From positions 1 through 64,000 of the forward strand of contig JAOTOM010003189.1 in NCBI GenBank assembly GCA_034440615.1: DNA of 64,000 nt, read 5' to 3'. The stretch comes from Ashinkailepas kermadecensis (taxonomy: Eukaryota > Arthropoda > Thecostraca > Neolepadidae). This document shows, in pieces, positions 45,685 through 57,524 of this stretch. The first letter of the stretch is position 1; each line of letters opens with the position of its first letter. Made by a program: the position numbers and the translations under genes. Under the pieces are notes generated by a model. The model worked only from the letters and a program-made list of their open reading frames with translations. It was not told the origin of the DNA and did no database searches.

Positions 45685-46329
45685 CCATGGGTGTCGATTT
45701 TTGAAAAAAACATTGGGGCCGAAGTGCCAACGCACTAGACCCCCCACCCCCCGAAAAGAAAACTCATCGGATTTCGCCCACTATATTTTCAGATCTCAGA
45801 AATTCTGATTTTGCATTCGACGATGTGTAGGTTTATGTTTATTCAGCATCCTCACCAACGGGGAAAATCGTCCAATAACTGGTGAAGTCACATAATTAAA
45901 AGAGCAGTGCTCAGTACATGTCAACATAACAACTCTGAGTAATAGCATGCGACTGCAGTACCATATAGTGGGCACGGATCTATCGTCACCGTCACCGTCA
46001 CCGTTACCCTTCTCCTCACTCCACACACCAACAAACACACACCGGCTTAAATAAAAATACCTCAGCGATCAAATGCAGGCTAAAACACACCGGCATTGAT
46101 GAAGCATCAGAGCACAGCAGACCTGAACAGTGATGACGGTGGGTGAAAGTATTTCCTTGGTGCCTGACATTAGGGAGGGGAATTTTTCCCTTTAGTACGC
46201 CACTGCGGCTGCTCAACGTGTTTTTTCCGCAGATTGCACGATCGAGAGTTGAAAGGCCCTTCGGATAATTTTATTTCGGGACCCATTCTGAATTTTCCGA
46301 TGCTCTGGTCGATTCGATGGAGCCTCCTT
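45536..46329. other. Unassigned sequence
   Basis: Includes the inner end of the left inverted repeat. 45690-45760 resembles the purine-rich end of the 0.77-kb repeat (GTGTCGATTTTTG, ATTGGGGCC). 45985-46010 has GTCACCGTCACCGTCACCGT. Confidence 0.4.
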
Positions 46330-47120
46330 GTGGTTTTTGTGGTGAAGTCTATTTTATAAGCCCCCTGCAGTCTATTTTTGGAGCCCGGTACGTTTCTTCG
46401 GGCTCTCGGTGCGTTTTTTTCGGTGCCTCAACAGGTTTCTTTTCCGGCGTCCGACGACTTCTTATTTTGTGGATCCTTTCCGGGTATATATTGGTCCTTG
46501 GGAAGCCAGCTGCAACTTGTGGGGTTCCGGCACGACGTTTTGGCCCCAGTGAATTTTCAAGAGAAGCGGCGTGAAATTTGTTTCGTCTAAGTGCGATTTT
46601 TTGGGGCCCCGTGGTCACTTGTTTGGATCCCTTGCGGTGGCTACGACACGTTTTTGGGGGCCCAACAAGTTTTCTGGGCTTTTGGAGCCATTGTTGAGAT
46701 TCTAGATTTATTTTCCGTGTCCGGACTGTTTTTCATTTACCCGACTTAATTTGTTGGGTGATCTCAACGAGACTTTTAGAGCCCCAGTGGGACCTGTCAG
46801 GCCTCTAGCGTGATTTTCAGGGGCCCGGGTGATAATTCTGAGTACCCCAGTCTCAGCGTGATTTTCAGGAAGCCCCGGCTCGACCGTTTGTGGCCCACGT
46901 CGTGACTTTCTTGAACCCCCGCACGACTTTTTTTGCGGCCCCAACGTGATTTTTAGGGGCCCAGGTGCAAACTTTTGAGGCACCGCCGTCATTATCGGGG
47001 CCCCTGCGCTACTTTTGGGGCCCCCAATGCCATTTTTCTGAGCCCCGGTGCGATTTTTGGTGGACCGAGTGCAATTTTTAGGGAGCATGGCGCATTTTTT
47101 TCCTGAGCTCGGCGGATTCT
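46330..47120 (+). repeat. Degenerate G/C/T-rich tandem repeat, period about 28-30 bp
   Basis: Units of the form GGGGCCC..GTGCGATTTTT recur with much drift (GGGGCCCCCAATGCCATTTT, GAGCCCCGGTGCGATTTTTG). The minus frame of 152 codons, with its GPxK and GAPxK words, is a reflection of this repeat. Confidence 0.75.
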
Positions 47121-48002
47121 TGGGGGCGCCCCAACCTATCAGGAGGGGGGAGGAAACTGCCCACAATGCCTCCTCCCCATTCGGTATGTCACTGTGCCAT
47201 GCAATGATGCAACATAAGAATCCAGGAATAATTCATCTGTTTCATCACTCACATGTGATTTCAACTCCCCAGTTATCCAGACAGTTTGAGGAAAGTCAAA
47301 CATGTGCTACATGGATCAACAAGGATGGATCATTCCGGCCATGGCCCCCCGAAGCGCTTAAAAGTGGGGCCATAGTGTCTTTTGGCCCCCGAAACCAACA
47401 GAAGTCAACTAAATTAAAATGCAGTAACATTTGCCGAGGTTAAAAAATAGCGTCTGGATGAAAGAATCTCCAATTTTAAAGGATTTTTTAAAATATATAA
47501 TTGTTTGGAAGCCAGTATAGTAGCATAGTAGATTCTGACACACATCGAGGGTTCCATGCTGATCAAGTTCTGCTTACAGCAAGAGTTGACAAAATCGGAT
47601 CCGCCAGTGTCCACGTGCACGAACGTTGACGTGGTACAAGACGTTGAACGTGAACGTGAACGTTTTGGTAAACAAGAACAAAAATCCGGTAACATAGAAA
47701 CGGTGGAGGTAGGCTGGGGCGCCTACACAGGAAATTATGTTGTCAATTATTATTTTACTTTTATTTTATTTTAATTTTTTTTTATTTAAAAAATGTGCCC
47801 TTTTGCCAAATAGTGGTCGAAATCCAGTGCTTTTAACCAAAAATAGTGGGAGAATGGGCATCCTCCAAATCCGTTCGACCCCTTCCCTGATGCAATTCCT
47901 AGGTACGCCACTGGGGGAGGGAAGGGGGGGGGGCTGACGCCGAAAACCGAAAGTTGCCCCCCCCCCACAAACCGGTGGGCTAGATCCGCCAGTGTGTGCA
48001 TG
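47121..48002. other. Unassigned sequence with poly-T and G-run tracts
   Basis: 47640-47665 repeats GAACGTGAACGTGAACG. 47745-47795 is T-rich. 47910-47970 contains G and C runs. No coding support. Confidence 0.4.
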
Positions 48003-48775
48003 CAGCTTCTTGCTGACGTTTTTCTTTCATGGTATCATAAGCTAGCAGATATTACATGTTGATGTGGCTCTTGGTGCAGGTCGAGACTGGGGTGCTGCGT
48101 ATCAATATTGAATATATGCACATTGTCATTGGGATATAGGTGGGTACCTAGGTAAATATCAAGCTTATAGTACGATGGATTGACTGCTGAAGATAAATAT
48201 AGTTTGTATATGCACAATCTCAATGAAAACTGATTGTTGTTGACTGGACTGGATTGCGTGCAAGTTTGACGATTTCTTGAAATGGAGTGGGATGAATCCA
48301 GTTCAAGCTCCATATGCATGTGCTTCTGCCATTGGTCATGTGTGCAAGCATCATTATGACAATGCAATTGTTGTCTAGTGGCTTTGCAGATTTTTCAAAC
48401 AATCTGGTTTAAAATGAGTCAGCAGCAGCGAATCTCGACATTGTATGATGTAAGTCATGCTTCCAAAGTGGAAGGAAATCCAACTCCTTTGTTTTTTCAA
48501 CAAAATTTTCAATTTTGCAGCAAAAGGTGGAGAGTCAATCCACTATCCAATTCAAATCTGTTTCATTTCAGTACAAAATGTGCTGGTTGGCATCAACTAA
48601 GTTTTGTAAGTAGCACGGTGTTTTTTTTTCTCTTTTTTCCTTTAACTTTCTTCTCAGCATAAAAATAGCATAGGTTATTGGGAGGGCCAAATCAACATTG
48701 AGGGGGCCAAGATCAACATTGGTGGGGCCATGGCCCCCCACAAAAGGATACAAATCGACGCACCTGCTTTGGGGA
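48003..48775 (+). repeat. 0.77-kb dispersed repeat, copy 1
   Basis: It begins CAGCTTCTTGCTGACG, contains TCAATATTGAATATATGCAC, GTGGGTACCTAGGTAAATATC and ACAATCTGGTTTAAAATG, and ends GGGGCCAAGATCAACATTGG ... AAATCGACGCACCTG. Copy 2, at 50223, is in the same orientation. No open frame is conserved between them, so it is probably a non-autonomous mobile element. Confidence 0.88.
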
Positions 48776-50222
48776 GGAAAAAAAATTAGATATAAAAATT
48801 AAGCAATATATATTCTGAAAATTTTCTAAATTGAACAACCGAACCCAGCCTAACCGAACCTAACGTCAGCTGCTTTGGAAGGAAGATTTCCGATTTTATT
48901 TTATTTTGTTACATTTTTTAGAAAAAAAAATTCCAAGCTAAACAACTAAACTAGCCTAACCTAGCCAAACCGGTATTATTGTGCTTTAAGGTGGTAACAA
49001 GACAAGTTTTTACACACATTTGCCTCCCTATAGCAAACAAATGGGTTAGGTTTGGTTAAGTTAGGCTAGTTTAGGCTTTTCAAGTTGGAAAACTTGTCAA
49101 AAATTTTGCAAAAAAGTTTCCCTCAAAAATTGCGAATTATTTGGTAACTTTGCAGTTTAGGGTGGTCTTTTTTTCTTTTTCTGCAGAATACCATGTTTAT
49201 GAAGGTGACTAAGATAATTGGACCCACTTATTTTCTGTGCAAATGCTTACTTTTCAGGTTGTGAGCAAAATAATGCCAAAAAGGGCTTTGAGTTCGGTAA
49301 CATAGCATAAACATAAATGTTTTTTAAATGCAACAAAACCTAACCTAACCTAGCCTAACCTATCTTTTGAGAACAAAAAAGAAAAAAAGAAAAATGTCAA
49401 TTAATTTATTTTATGAAAAATCTCAACCTTAAAAGAGAAACCTAACCCAGCCTAACCTAACCTAAGCTGCTTTTGAAGAAAAAATTATAATTTTTGTGAA
49501 CATGTTTGTACTTTTTTTTGGTAAACTTATGGGTATTATTGTGCTTTAAGGTGGGAACAAGAAAAGTTGTATGGGCGCTGTGTGACCAACGCAATCAAGG
49601 CGGCCGTAAGCCCAAATAACCAACCAACCAACGAAGAAATGTTTTTACACACATTTTTCACCATAAAGCAAACAAATGGGTTAGATTTGGTTAGAGTAGG
49701 TTGGTTTAGGTTTTTTAAGTTCGAAAATTTGTCATTTTTTTAATCAAATTAAAATACAATGAATTTGCACCAAAAAATAAGTGGTCCCATCATCTTAGTC
49801 ACCGTCATGAACATGGTATTCTGAAGAAAAATTCAAACAAACAAAAAATCACCTTAAACTGCAAATTTACCAACAATTTTTTATTCAACAGCAACTTATG
49901 ATAGGTTAGGTTTGGCTCTGTTAGGTTCTTTAAACTTTGAAAATTGAAAATTGACAAATGCTTTAACTGTCTCATGCGCAGTGAAATTGAAACACGCCTG
50001 ATGCTACCAATGTCTGCAATATAAGAGAAAAAAACTATGACGTCACCAAAGCTTGAAGGCGAACTTTGGTGTACCTTCTAAGGTAATAGTATCGTCGGTG
50101 ACATTTAATGCGCGCTACCAGACACCGGTCTTGTATGACTCTATAGGGTTTGTTTAGGAAGTCATGTGTGGTCATAGCTTAATACCTATTGCTTTCTTCG
50201 GGAATATCAATTATAGTGAGGT
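48776..50222. repeat. CCTAA/TTAGG-rich repeat cluster with direct and inverted duplications
   Basis: CCTAACCTAACCTAGCC-type words occur near 48850, 48950, 49340 and 49445 and their complements near 49040, 49680 and 49900. GTATTATTGTGCTTTAAGGT and ACAAATGGGTTAG recur directly at 48973-49050 and 49532-49690. 49141-49252 is repeated in reverse at 49762-49873 (GAATACCATGTT.ATGA.GGTG). No gene is present. Confidence 0.8.
49569..49633 (+). mobile_element. 65-bp SINE-like insertion, relative of the one at 24000
   Basis: The insert is GTATGGGCGCTGTGTGACC, AACGCAATCAAGGCGGCCG, TAAGCCCAAATAACC and AACCAACCAACG in order. It is absent from the paralogous segment at 48990, where AACAAGACAAG runs straight into TTTTTACACACATTT. 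Flanks AAGAAAAGTT (49559-49568) and AAGAAATGTT (49634-49643) look like a 10-bp target duplication with one mismatch. It shares TGGGCGC, AAGCCCAAATAAC and a tetranucleotide tail with the first copy. Confidence 0.72.
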
Positions 50223-50979
50223 GTCTATACGGCTTCTTGCTGACTTTTCTCTCATGTTTTCATAGGCTGGCAGATTGGCTCACACGTGGCTTTTGTTGGT
50301 TCAGTTTGAGATTGGGTTGCCCCATATCAATATTGAATGCATGCACATTGTTATTGGGCATGTACGTAGGTACCTTGGTAAATATCAAGCTGATGGTGTG
50401 ATGGGTAGGTTGCTGAAGATAATTATAGTTTGTATATCCACAATCTCAATGATAACCATGATTTGCATGCAAGTTTGACAATGACTGGAAATTGAGAATG
50501 GAATTAATCATGTTCAAGCTCCATATGCATGTGGTTTTGCCATTGGTGGATGTACAAACATCATTATGACCATGCAATTGTTGTTTAGTTGCTTAGCATA
50601 TTTTTTTCAGACAATCTGGTTTAAAATGCATCATCATCGCTAATCTCAACATTTTATGATGTAAGCTGTCCTTCCACAGTGGAGGGAAATCCAGCTATTT
50701 TGTTTGTTTTTTGCACACAATTTTACATTTTTTCAGCAAAAGGTGGAGAGTCAGTCCACTATCTAATCCAAATCTGTTTCTTTTCAGTACAAAATGTGCT
50801 GGTTAACATCAATGTTTCTACTTAGCATGGTGTTTTTCATTTTTACCTTTAGCTTTCTTATCAGCATAAAATAGCGTAGGTTATTGGGGGGGGGGCCCAA
50901 ATCGACATGAGGGGTGGGGCCAAGATCAACATTGGTGGGGCCATGACGCCCACAAAAGGATGCAAATCGACGCCCCTGC
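50223..50979 (+). repeat. 0.77-kb dispersed repeat, copy 2
   Basis: Direct copy of 48003-48775 with moderate divergence: CGGCTTCTTGCTGACTTTTC, TCAATATTGAATGCATGCAC, ACAATCTGGTTTAAAATGCA and GGGGCCAAGATCAACATTGG, ending AAATCGACGCCCCTG. It abuts the foldback element that follows. Confidence 0.88.
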
Positions 50980-51383
50980 TCCAAACACTACGTGCTGACA
51001 TGACTATGATCATTTGCTGTCACTTCCGTAGTCTCACTGTATCTTCCACTGGACGGTACAGTAGGACTACGGAAGTAGACGGAAGTCTGATGAGACAACG
51101 GAAGTAGACTAAGTAAGTAACTAAGTAATTAAGTATCTAAGTCTAACTGTACCGTACAGCGGACGGTGTGTGAGTGTACCATCCAGTGGACGGAACGGTC
51201 AGACTTCCGTCTGCTTCCGTAGTCTCACTCAGACTTCCGTCTACTTCCGTAGTCCTACTGTACCATCCAGTGGAAGGTACAGTGATAATATGGACGTGAC
51301 GGAAAAGGAAGACTAGCCTGGTCATGTCAGCTAGGTCATGTTATGGCCCTTGATCATAGTCATGTCAGCATGTAGTGTTTGGA
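50980..51383. mobile_element. 404-bp foldback (MITE-like) element
   Basis: The ends TCCAAACACTACGTGCTGAC / ATGACTATGATCA and TGATCATAGTCATGTCAGCA / TGTAGTGTTTGGA are inverted repeats of about 33 bp with one mismatch. Inside, CCACTGGACGGTACAGTAGG, ACTACGGAAGTAGACGGAAG is mirrored at 51230-51290. The whole element can fold into one long hairpin, and it has no coding capacity. A clear target duplication is not visible. Confidence 0.82.
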
Positions 51384-51866
51384 TCATTCCATCATCTGCA
51401 CTGGCGTTCAGGCATTCAGTAAAATATAATTCCGTTTGTTCAGCTGTGGTTTTCTTCAGCATGGGTCAAAAATTTATGAATTAGCTTTTATGTCCTAATG
51501 GAGTTGGAGCCGCTAAGATACTACGGCTTGTGCGAATAAGTTAGTGGGCAGAGGTGGCAAAACTCAGGCCCGAGGTCGCCACCCACGGGCCCGACAAAGG
51601 GCCAAACCGGGTCTGGTACTTCAGAGGTCGGGTTCGAATCGGGCTTGGGCCAGATAATTTCTGCAGATTTATATCTCTAGTAGTGTGTCAAGGATGCTGG
51701 CAACGCATCGCCTGGACGCCCATTGCCGGCCGGCCGACTGGGCTCGGCGGCAGGTGGAGGGGGCAAATTTTGCGACCACATGAAATTTTGGTAAAATCTA
51801 GAAAAAAATTACCTTCCCGTGATCGCAAGAACATAGCGAACAAAAATCAAGCTGGTTCCAAAGGTA
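51377..51866 (-). repeat. Right copy of the inverted repeat pair (partner at 45005-45684)
   Basis: Reverse complement of the left copy in the same order: CCATCATCTGCACTGGCG, TTAGCTTTTATGTCCTAATG, GGGTCTGGTACTTCAGAGGT, CTGCAGATTTATATCTCTAG, GACTGGGCTCGGCGGC, TTTTGGTAAAATCTAG, GCTGGTTCCAAAGG. Confidence 0.88.
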
Positions 51867-53335
51867 ATTGACAACAACTGTACATTCGGCCCTGGCTACT
51901 GCATAGTAACCTTGTTCAGTAAGGACACCTTTTTTTAATCCGGTAGCCTCTTGACAGGGTTCACATTGCACTTCCAATTTCATGTACCCTAATACATGTA
52001 CCCACGGCAAGTTTCGGGCATATCGCATTGACCTGACATGATACTGGCTTGAAACCTGGAATTATTTCGGGGACATAATTTATCACTACGTATACTCCGG
52101 GTTTCAAAAGTCAATTATTAAATACCTGCGGAAGAAACATTTGTCTCGTTCTAGGCATACCAATTTCAAAGCGAAGATTCATGAGTTGACACGAAAAAGC
52201 ATCAGGGAATCAAATCAACGTCCCACAGGAAATCACCTTAAAGATTTCCCGAGGAAGGCGGGAGCCCCGCTCCCGCCTCCGTCCCAGCCCGTGGGAGGGG
52301 GCTTATTTTCGGCCGAAGGCGCCCATCCAGGAACTTCCGCAGTGGGACTCCTCAGAAGAAATTGCGCCAATCGAGAGTACCCCCGAAAAAAATATTGATC
52401 CGCCCCTGCCTAATACCACACACACACACACACACACACACCATGCTGCATCAGCTTGAGGTCAATATTTATACAACACGTGACAACAGGACTACAGATA
52501 TGACACTGGTGGTCGACCTCAAACCGACAACCTTGTTACTGAAGATCGAAAACTGGAACAATGACTGGTCGAGGATAAGAAACTGTTCTATGCAACGCGC
52601 AATTAAATTATGCGTAACAAGCAAGAGAAAGGGCAGATCCCATCTGCCCGTCTCTGGGGAGGAGAATGATATCCAATTGAAGTGACAGTTGCCCCGTGAA
52701 CTAAAAATACCCCTCTCCAGTTTGCTAGACCCTGTTTTTAACAGTTTGGAATATATTCACCAAAGCCTCCAGTTGATGCATTTGGATGTCATGCCCTCAA
52801 GTTTTGAATACCATGCATAATGTTTCCCTTTAGTGTACGAAAATTAAAAATATAAGAATTACATCGGAAATAGTTCCTTTTAGAAATCCATTCATGCGAA
52901 ATAGACCATAGAATGAACAGAATTAGCACATACACAGTGTTATAAATTTTCCATCCCCTCGGCCCCGCCTCTCCAGCTTGAGGCTGTGATCTACCTTGCC
53001 ACCTCGACTCGTTTACGAAAATATGCGCATATCCCTCCCGTTCTCGACCACTGCTTGTGTTATTTAGATCATGATCACACGCGCCTGTTACTGTCGTCGG
53101 CAAACCTCTGGCGAAGTATTTCCCTATTATATATGTCAATGATAGGAGGACAAATAGACAATCTAGTACTTGGGGCCATAACGTCCCATATAAGAAATGT
53201 TTTAGTGGGATGGAATAGCATTATATTCGTATTCAATATTCGTTGGAATATCGTCGGGATTTGATATGTTCCTCAAATTTCTACACCTCACCTGTGTGAT
53301 TGGCTCCGGATCAAAACATTCGTATGAGATCCACG

Positions 53336-53339
<4 letters not shown>
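51867..53339. other. Unassigned sequence with one CA microsatellite
   Basis: 52230-52340 is GC-rich with GGAGCCCCGCTCCCGCC dyads. The 107-codon + frame at 52362 runs through the CA tract and shows no domain. Confidence 0.4.
52419..52441 (+). repeat. CA dinucleotide microsatellite
   Basis: About eleven uninterrupted CA units. Confidence 0.95.

Positions 53340-53419
<80 letters not shown>
53338..53419. repeat. TA dinucleotide microsatellite
   Basis: About 41 uninterrupted TA units. Confidence 0.97.
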
Positions 53420-53423
<4 letters not shown>

Positions 53424-53888
53424 CACTCCTGAGCAAAATGTACGTCGCTGGTTCTCCAACACAGCGCATGGTTTCACTCGGGAAAGTATATCTACAACTG
53501 TTGTCCTCAATTGCTACTCTAACAGGTCTTTGTGGTTGCCGTTAATCGGATATGTCTTGCATATGTGTATTATATGCAGCATGAAGTGGTTTCTATCCGT
53601 TTTTACTATCATGCCATTATTTATCGTTCAAAATTCCGACAATAAATTGAGGTTGTTTTGAATGTGTGCGCGAGTAGCATTTTTAAGTACGTAGAGGGTG
53701 TGCTTTGATTTAGTTTTTAGTTTACACCAATGTGTTACGCGGGGTCCAGGGAATAGGGCTAGATACGTAGGTAGATAGGTATTGGTAGGTGTGTAGGATG
53801 TTGGTAGTTAGTTTCTTTTGAATATGGGATGTGGCATTGCCTGGGCGTTTAGTATCTGTTTGTCCAGGTTTATAGTGTCTTCTCTTTG
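53420..53888. other. Probable remnant of LINE 3' region, plus unassigned sequence
   Basis: 53740-53888 precedes a LINE tail and has G/T-rich wording like the 3' region at 26.9 kb. The rest is unassigned. Confidence 0.35.
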
Positions 53889-53947
53889 CAGGCTTAACCC
53901 AGATGGGCCCCTCGGGCTCTTATCAAGTTAGAACACTTCATGACTGA
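53889..53947 (+). mobile_element. CR1-like LINE 3' tail
   Basis: CAGGCTTAACCCAGATGGGC, CCCTCGGGCTCTTATCAAG and ACACTTCATGACTGACTT match the terminal region of the copies at 27.0 and 44.9 kb. A solo tail of a strongly 5'-truncated insertion. Confidence 0.8.
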
Positions 53948-54785
53948 CTTTTCAGTTGTAGTCTCAGTTTTTAGAGTGTGTGTGCGAGAATTAAGCCTTT
54001 AGGCCTCTTTCTAGTGATTAGTCTCGGTGTATTGGCAAATGCGTGCACACTGTGACAATGAGTGTGTACGGAAGTACTGTGTACAAGTCTCAGTTCGAGA
54101 GCAGTATTTCCAATTTCTTACACCAAGCAAAACGCCTATTTACATGGATCTACCTTGAGATCCTGCAGTTTTTTCCAGCATGCACTCCTGTGGACAAAAT
54201 CCACACCAAGGCCGGTGCGAAATGTGTCCGCCTGCCCAGACTGTCTGGAATTTGGTGCCGTCCCGTGGTCTGGCGCGCCTCCCCTCCCCCTCCAATACAC
54301 CGTCGTCACTGAAGCGGGCACGGGCGGGCCGGCACGCCACGCTTCTACTGCGCTTTGTGCCTGCTCAAAGGGGGCAAGAGCGCGACTCCTTCCACTCTCG
54401 TGGCCGGGCCCGGCCGCCGTCGCCGTCGCGCCAAAAGTCGTGTTTTGGCCCGGCGCGCGCGATTTATTGTGCGGTTTGTGAACGCGACCGACGAGTGCGC
54501 CGCATTATGGCGCCGCGGCAGCTGTCGCCGACTGCCGGCGCCGCGCGCTTTCATCAACGGAGAGGTGCTCCGCTTTAAATAGGCCCGTGCGGCGCGGTAT
54601 TGACGAGCGGAACAAAGGTGTTTCCATGTCGCCACAATGGCGTGGAAATGGAATAAATGGCCGGCCGGCTGACTGCCGCCGGCAGTCAGCCGCGTTCCTG
54701 TGGCCAGAGAGCGACGCGCCCCGGAAGGCGGTCGTTGGATCGGTGACTTCAGCCGTCACTTGGTTGGCTATGTTTAGCCTTAGAG
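53948..54785. other. GC/CpG-rich block with an 11-bp-stem palindrome; no gene assigned
   Basis: 54190-54720 is CpG-rich. GGCTGACTGCC GCC GGCAGTCAGCC at 54666-54690 is a perfect hairpin with an 11-bp stem. Overlapping open frames up to 139 codons lack motifs. The composition resembles a promoter or 5' exon. Confidence 0.4.
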
Positions 54786-54790
54786 CTGGT

Positions 54791-55068
54791 GCAGTGGGCA
54801 GATACCAGTCGCCAACAGACACCAGACCATAGGGGTCGTGCCGTGTCCTCCGTGGGCCTTCCAGAACGTTATGGTGCAGTGGGCTGGTGCAGTGGGCAGA
54901 TACCAGTCGCCAACAGACACCAGACCATAGGGGTCGTGCCGTGTCCTCCGTTGGCCTTCCAGTACGTTATGGTGCAGTGGGCTGGTTCAGTGGGCAGATA
55001 CCAGTCGCCAACAGACACCAGACCATAGGGGTCGTGCCGTGTCCTCCGTGGGCCTTCCAGAACGTTAT
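54791..55068 (+). repeat. 98-bp tandem repeat, nearly three units
   Basis: GCAGTGGGCAGATACCAGTC recurs at 54791, 54889 and (as TCAGTGGGCAGATACC) 54987, with AGACCATAGGGGTCGTGCCG in each unit. Confidence 0.95.
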
Positions 55069-56584
55069 GCTCAATGAAGCATTCATGTTTGCGATTATGG
55101 TAATTTTGGACGTTTGCCCTCTACCCTTGGACAGCGAGAAAGAAAAACGCAAGCGAACAAAAATAAATGTTAGACGTATGTTGGATTCTTCGGTCAGTGA
55201 CAGTGTACCCGAAATGTTTTTTTTTTTAAATCTTACTACCAATCAGCTTTGTATATGGGAACTGTTCGAGTGCTCTTGGTCTTTAAGTGGATTGTGATTC
55301 AGTTTTTAGTCGATTCTGCATTCAACACTAAGCTAGAAGTATTAAAAGGGTCATGGCGTATGCAAGGCCTGGATGGATGCGCAAAGCATGGAACAAGCTT
55401 GCATGAGATAGCCAAATCAGTTAAAATCTTACCGCGAATGCGTGGGGCTCCTAGTTCCCCCAGTGGGAAGAGTTGTATGATAATGTCCTTCACGTGTTCC
55501 ATATATCAAGGAGTATTGATGGTAGTTGATGATAGATAGAACAAAATGGAACTGGAGATTCATGGTAAGCTTTGGTTTACATTTAGACATTAGTGTATGG
55601 CACGTTCAATTTGATGATGAAGACCTGCATACTATTGCCAACAGGACTAAAAACCTACTTTAAACCCATGCTTTTGTCATGTTGTGCAATCCGGGATCAA
55701 TTGGCTTGGTTTAGTATCGTGAATTCAAATGGTAACATGTGGGGGAAAGTTGGGTCTGCTATAATGTAGACCCAACTTTTCTAACTGGGTCGAATTGATG
55801 GCCAATCCTCCCGCATAGGCATCTAAGCATACGCTTAAGAAATCTCCATGCATCATTTCTAACAGTACAATATACAATATACATGCTCATACATATTACG
55901 AATAGTGGCGTACGCATTTCTCGTGATACAATTTCATGTAATGTGACTGCATATGATTGTGTCGGCAATGCAGTACAAGTTGTTGATAACATAGGTAGCA
56001 TTCCCCTCAGAAGCAACAAAGAATCGCTCCAAGCAAGTTTTTGGGTCCAGATCATGCTTTTCCGCCTTGCTTTTACGTCCATGGTGCCAGGCATAGCCGA
56101 TAGTTATTTGTCAGCGACTTTTGTTGCATCTGTTTTTTTTATTTTGGTGATTGATGGCTTGATCCGACTTTGGTGGCTTCTCTTGATATGTTCATGAAAA
56201 GGAAATAATTAATATGTATCGTTCAACGAGCTGAAGAAATAGCCAGTCCCGTGGATTAACTATTTTGGAATATCTGGAAATTCCGGTCAAGCAGCCACCT
56301 ATGAGAAGATTAATAAAACTACAATTCCAGCTCTTTTCAGAAATTTTGCGAAGCGATCCCTTGTATACAGTGCTGCACCCATGGCCATATTCCCGGCCTT
56401 GGGGTCTGAAATATGGGCCTGACGGAGTATGTCTGATAGGGCATAATTGGGGCCTGTTGCACCAACAATCCTCCGGGGCGTACACCCGTAATACGAACGT
56501 AGCAAATACTAGATAGTAATACTAGTATATGATAATATAAATACTAGTACTAGTAATACTGTAACACTGCATAGCAAATACAAA
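55069..56584. other. Unassigned sequence
   Basis: No protein-like frame. 56500-56580 is a degenerate lead-in to the next array, with ACTAGTA words. Confidence 0.4.
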
Positions 56585-57414
56585 TACTGGTCAGCTGAAG
56601 ACAGCATATCACCAACACGAGACGTAGTAAATACTGGCACATACCTGGTCAGCTGATGACTGCATACCACCAACACGAGACGTAGTAAATACTGGCACAT
56701 ACCTGGTCAGCTGAAGACTGCATATCACCAACACGAGATGTAGTAAATACTGGCACGTACCTGGTCAGCTGATGACTGCATACCACCAACACGAGATGTA
56801 GTAAATACTGGCACATACCTGGTCAGCTGAAGACTGCATACCACCAACACGAGATGTAGTAAATACTGGCACTTACCTGGTCAGCTGATGACTGCATACC
56901 ACCAACACGAGATGTAGTAAATACTGGCACGTACCTGGTCAGCTGATGACTGCATACCACCAACACGAGATGTAGTAAATACTGGCACGTACCTGGTCAG
57001 CTGATGACTGCATACCACCAACACGAGATGTAGTAAATACTGGCACGTACCTGGTCAGCTGATGACTGCATACCACCAACACGAGATGTAGTAAATACTG
57101 GCACGTACCTGGTTAGCTGATGACTGCATACCACCAACACGAGATGTAGTAAATACTGGCACGTACCTGGTCAGCTGATGACTGCATACCACCAACACGA
57201 GATGTAGTAAATACTGGCACGTACCTGGTCAGCTGATGACTGCATACCACCAACACGAGATGTAGTAAATACTGGCACGTACCTGGTCAGCTGATGACTG
57301 CATACCACCAACACGAGACGTAGTAAATACTGGCACATACCTGGTCAGCTGAAGACTGCATACCACCAACACGAGATGTAGTAAATACTGGCACTTACCT
57401 GGTCAGCTGAAGAC
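56585..57414 (+). repeat. 58-bp satellite, about 14 units
   Basis: The unit is ACTGGCACATACCTGGTCAG, CTGATGACTGCATACCACCA and ACACGAGATGTAGTAAAT. Variants are CTGAAGACTG, GACGTAG and GCACGTACC; similar variants cluster, as expected from local expansion. Confidence 0.96.
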
Positions 57415-57524
57415 CTTGATTGCCGAGTTGCCGAGGAAGATACCTTGATTGCCGAGTTGCAATTTACCGCCACACTGCACAGGTCAGCCGTCGGCCGCGG
57501 CCATTCCACACACTGGACGCACGG

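Noticed and set aside
46708..47166. Minus 152-codon Lys/Pro/Gly-rich frame resembling a basic repeat protein
   Set aside because: It mirrors the degenerate 28-30-bp DNA repeat and has no start context or flanking gene structure.
53338..53419. Replication origin or structural role for the TA tract
   Set aside because: Long TA microsatellites are common in arthropod genomes and nothing else nearby supports a role.
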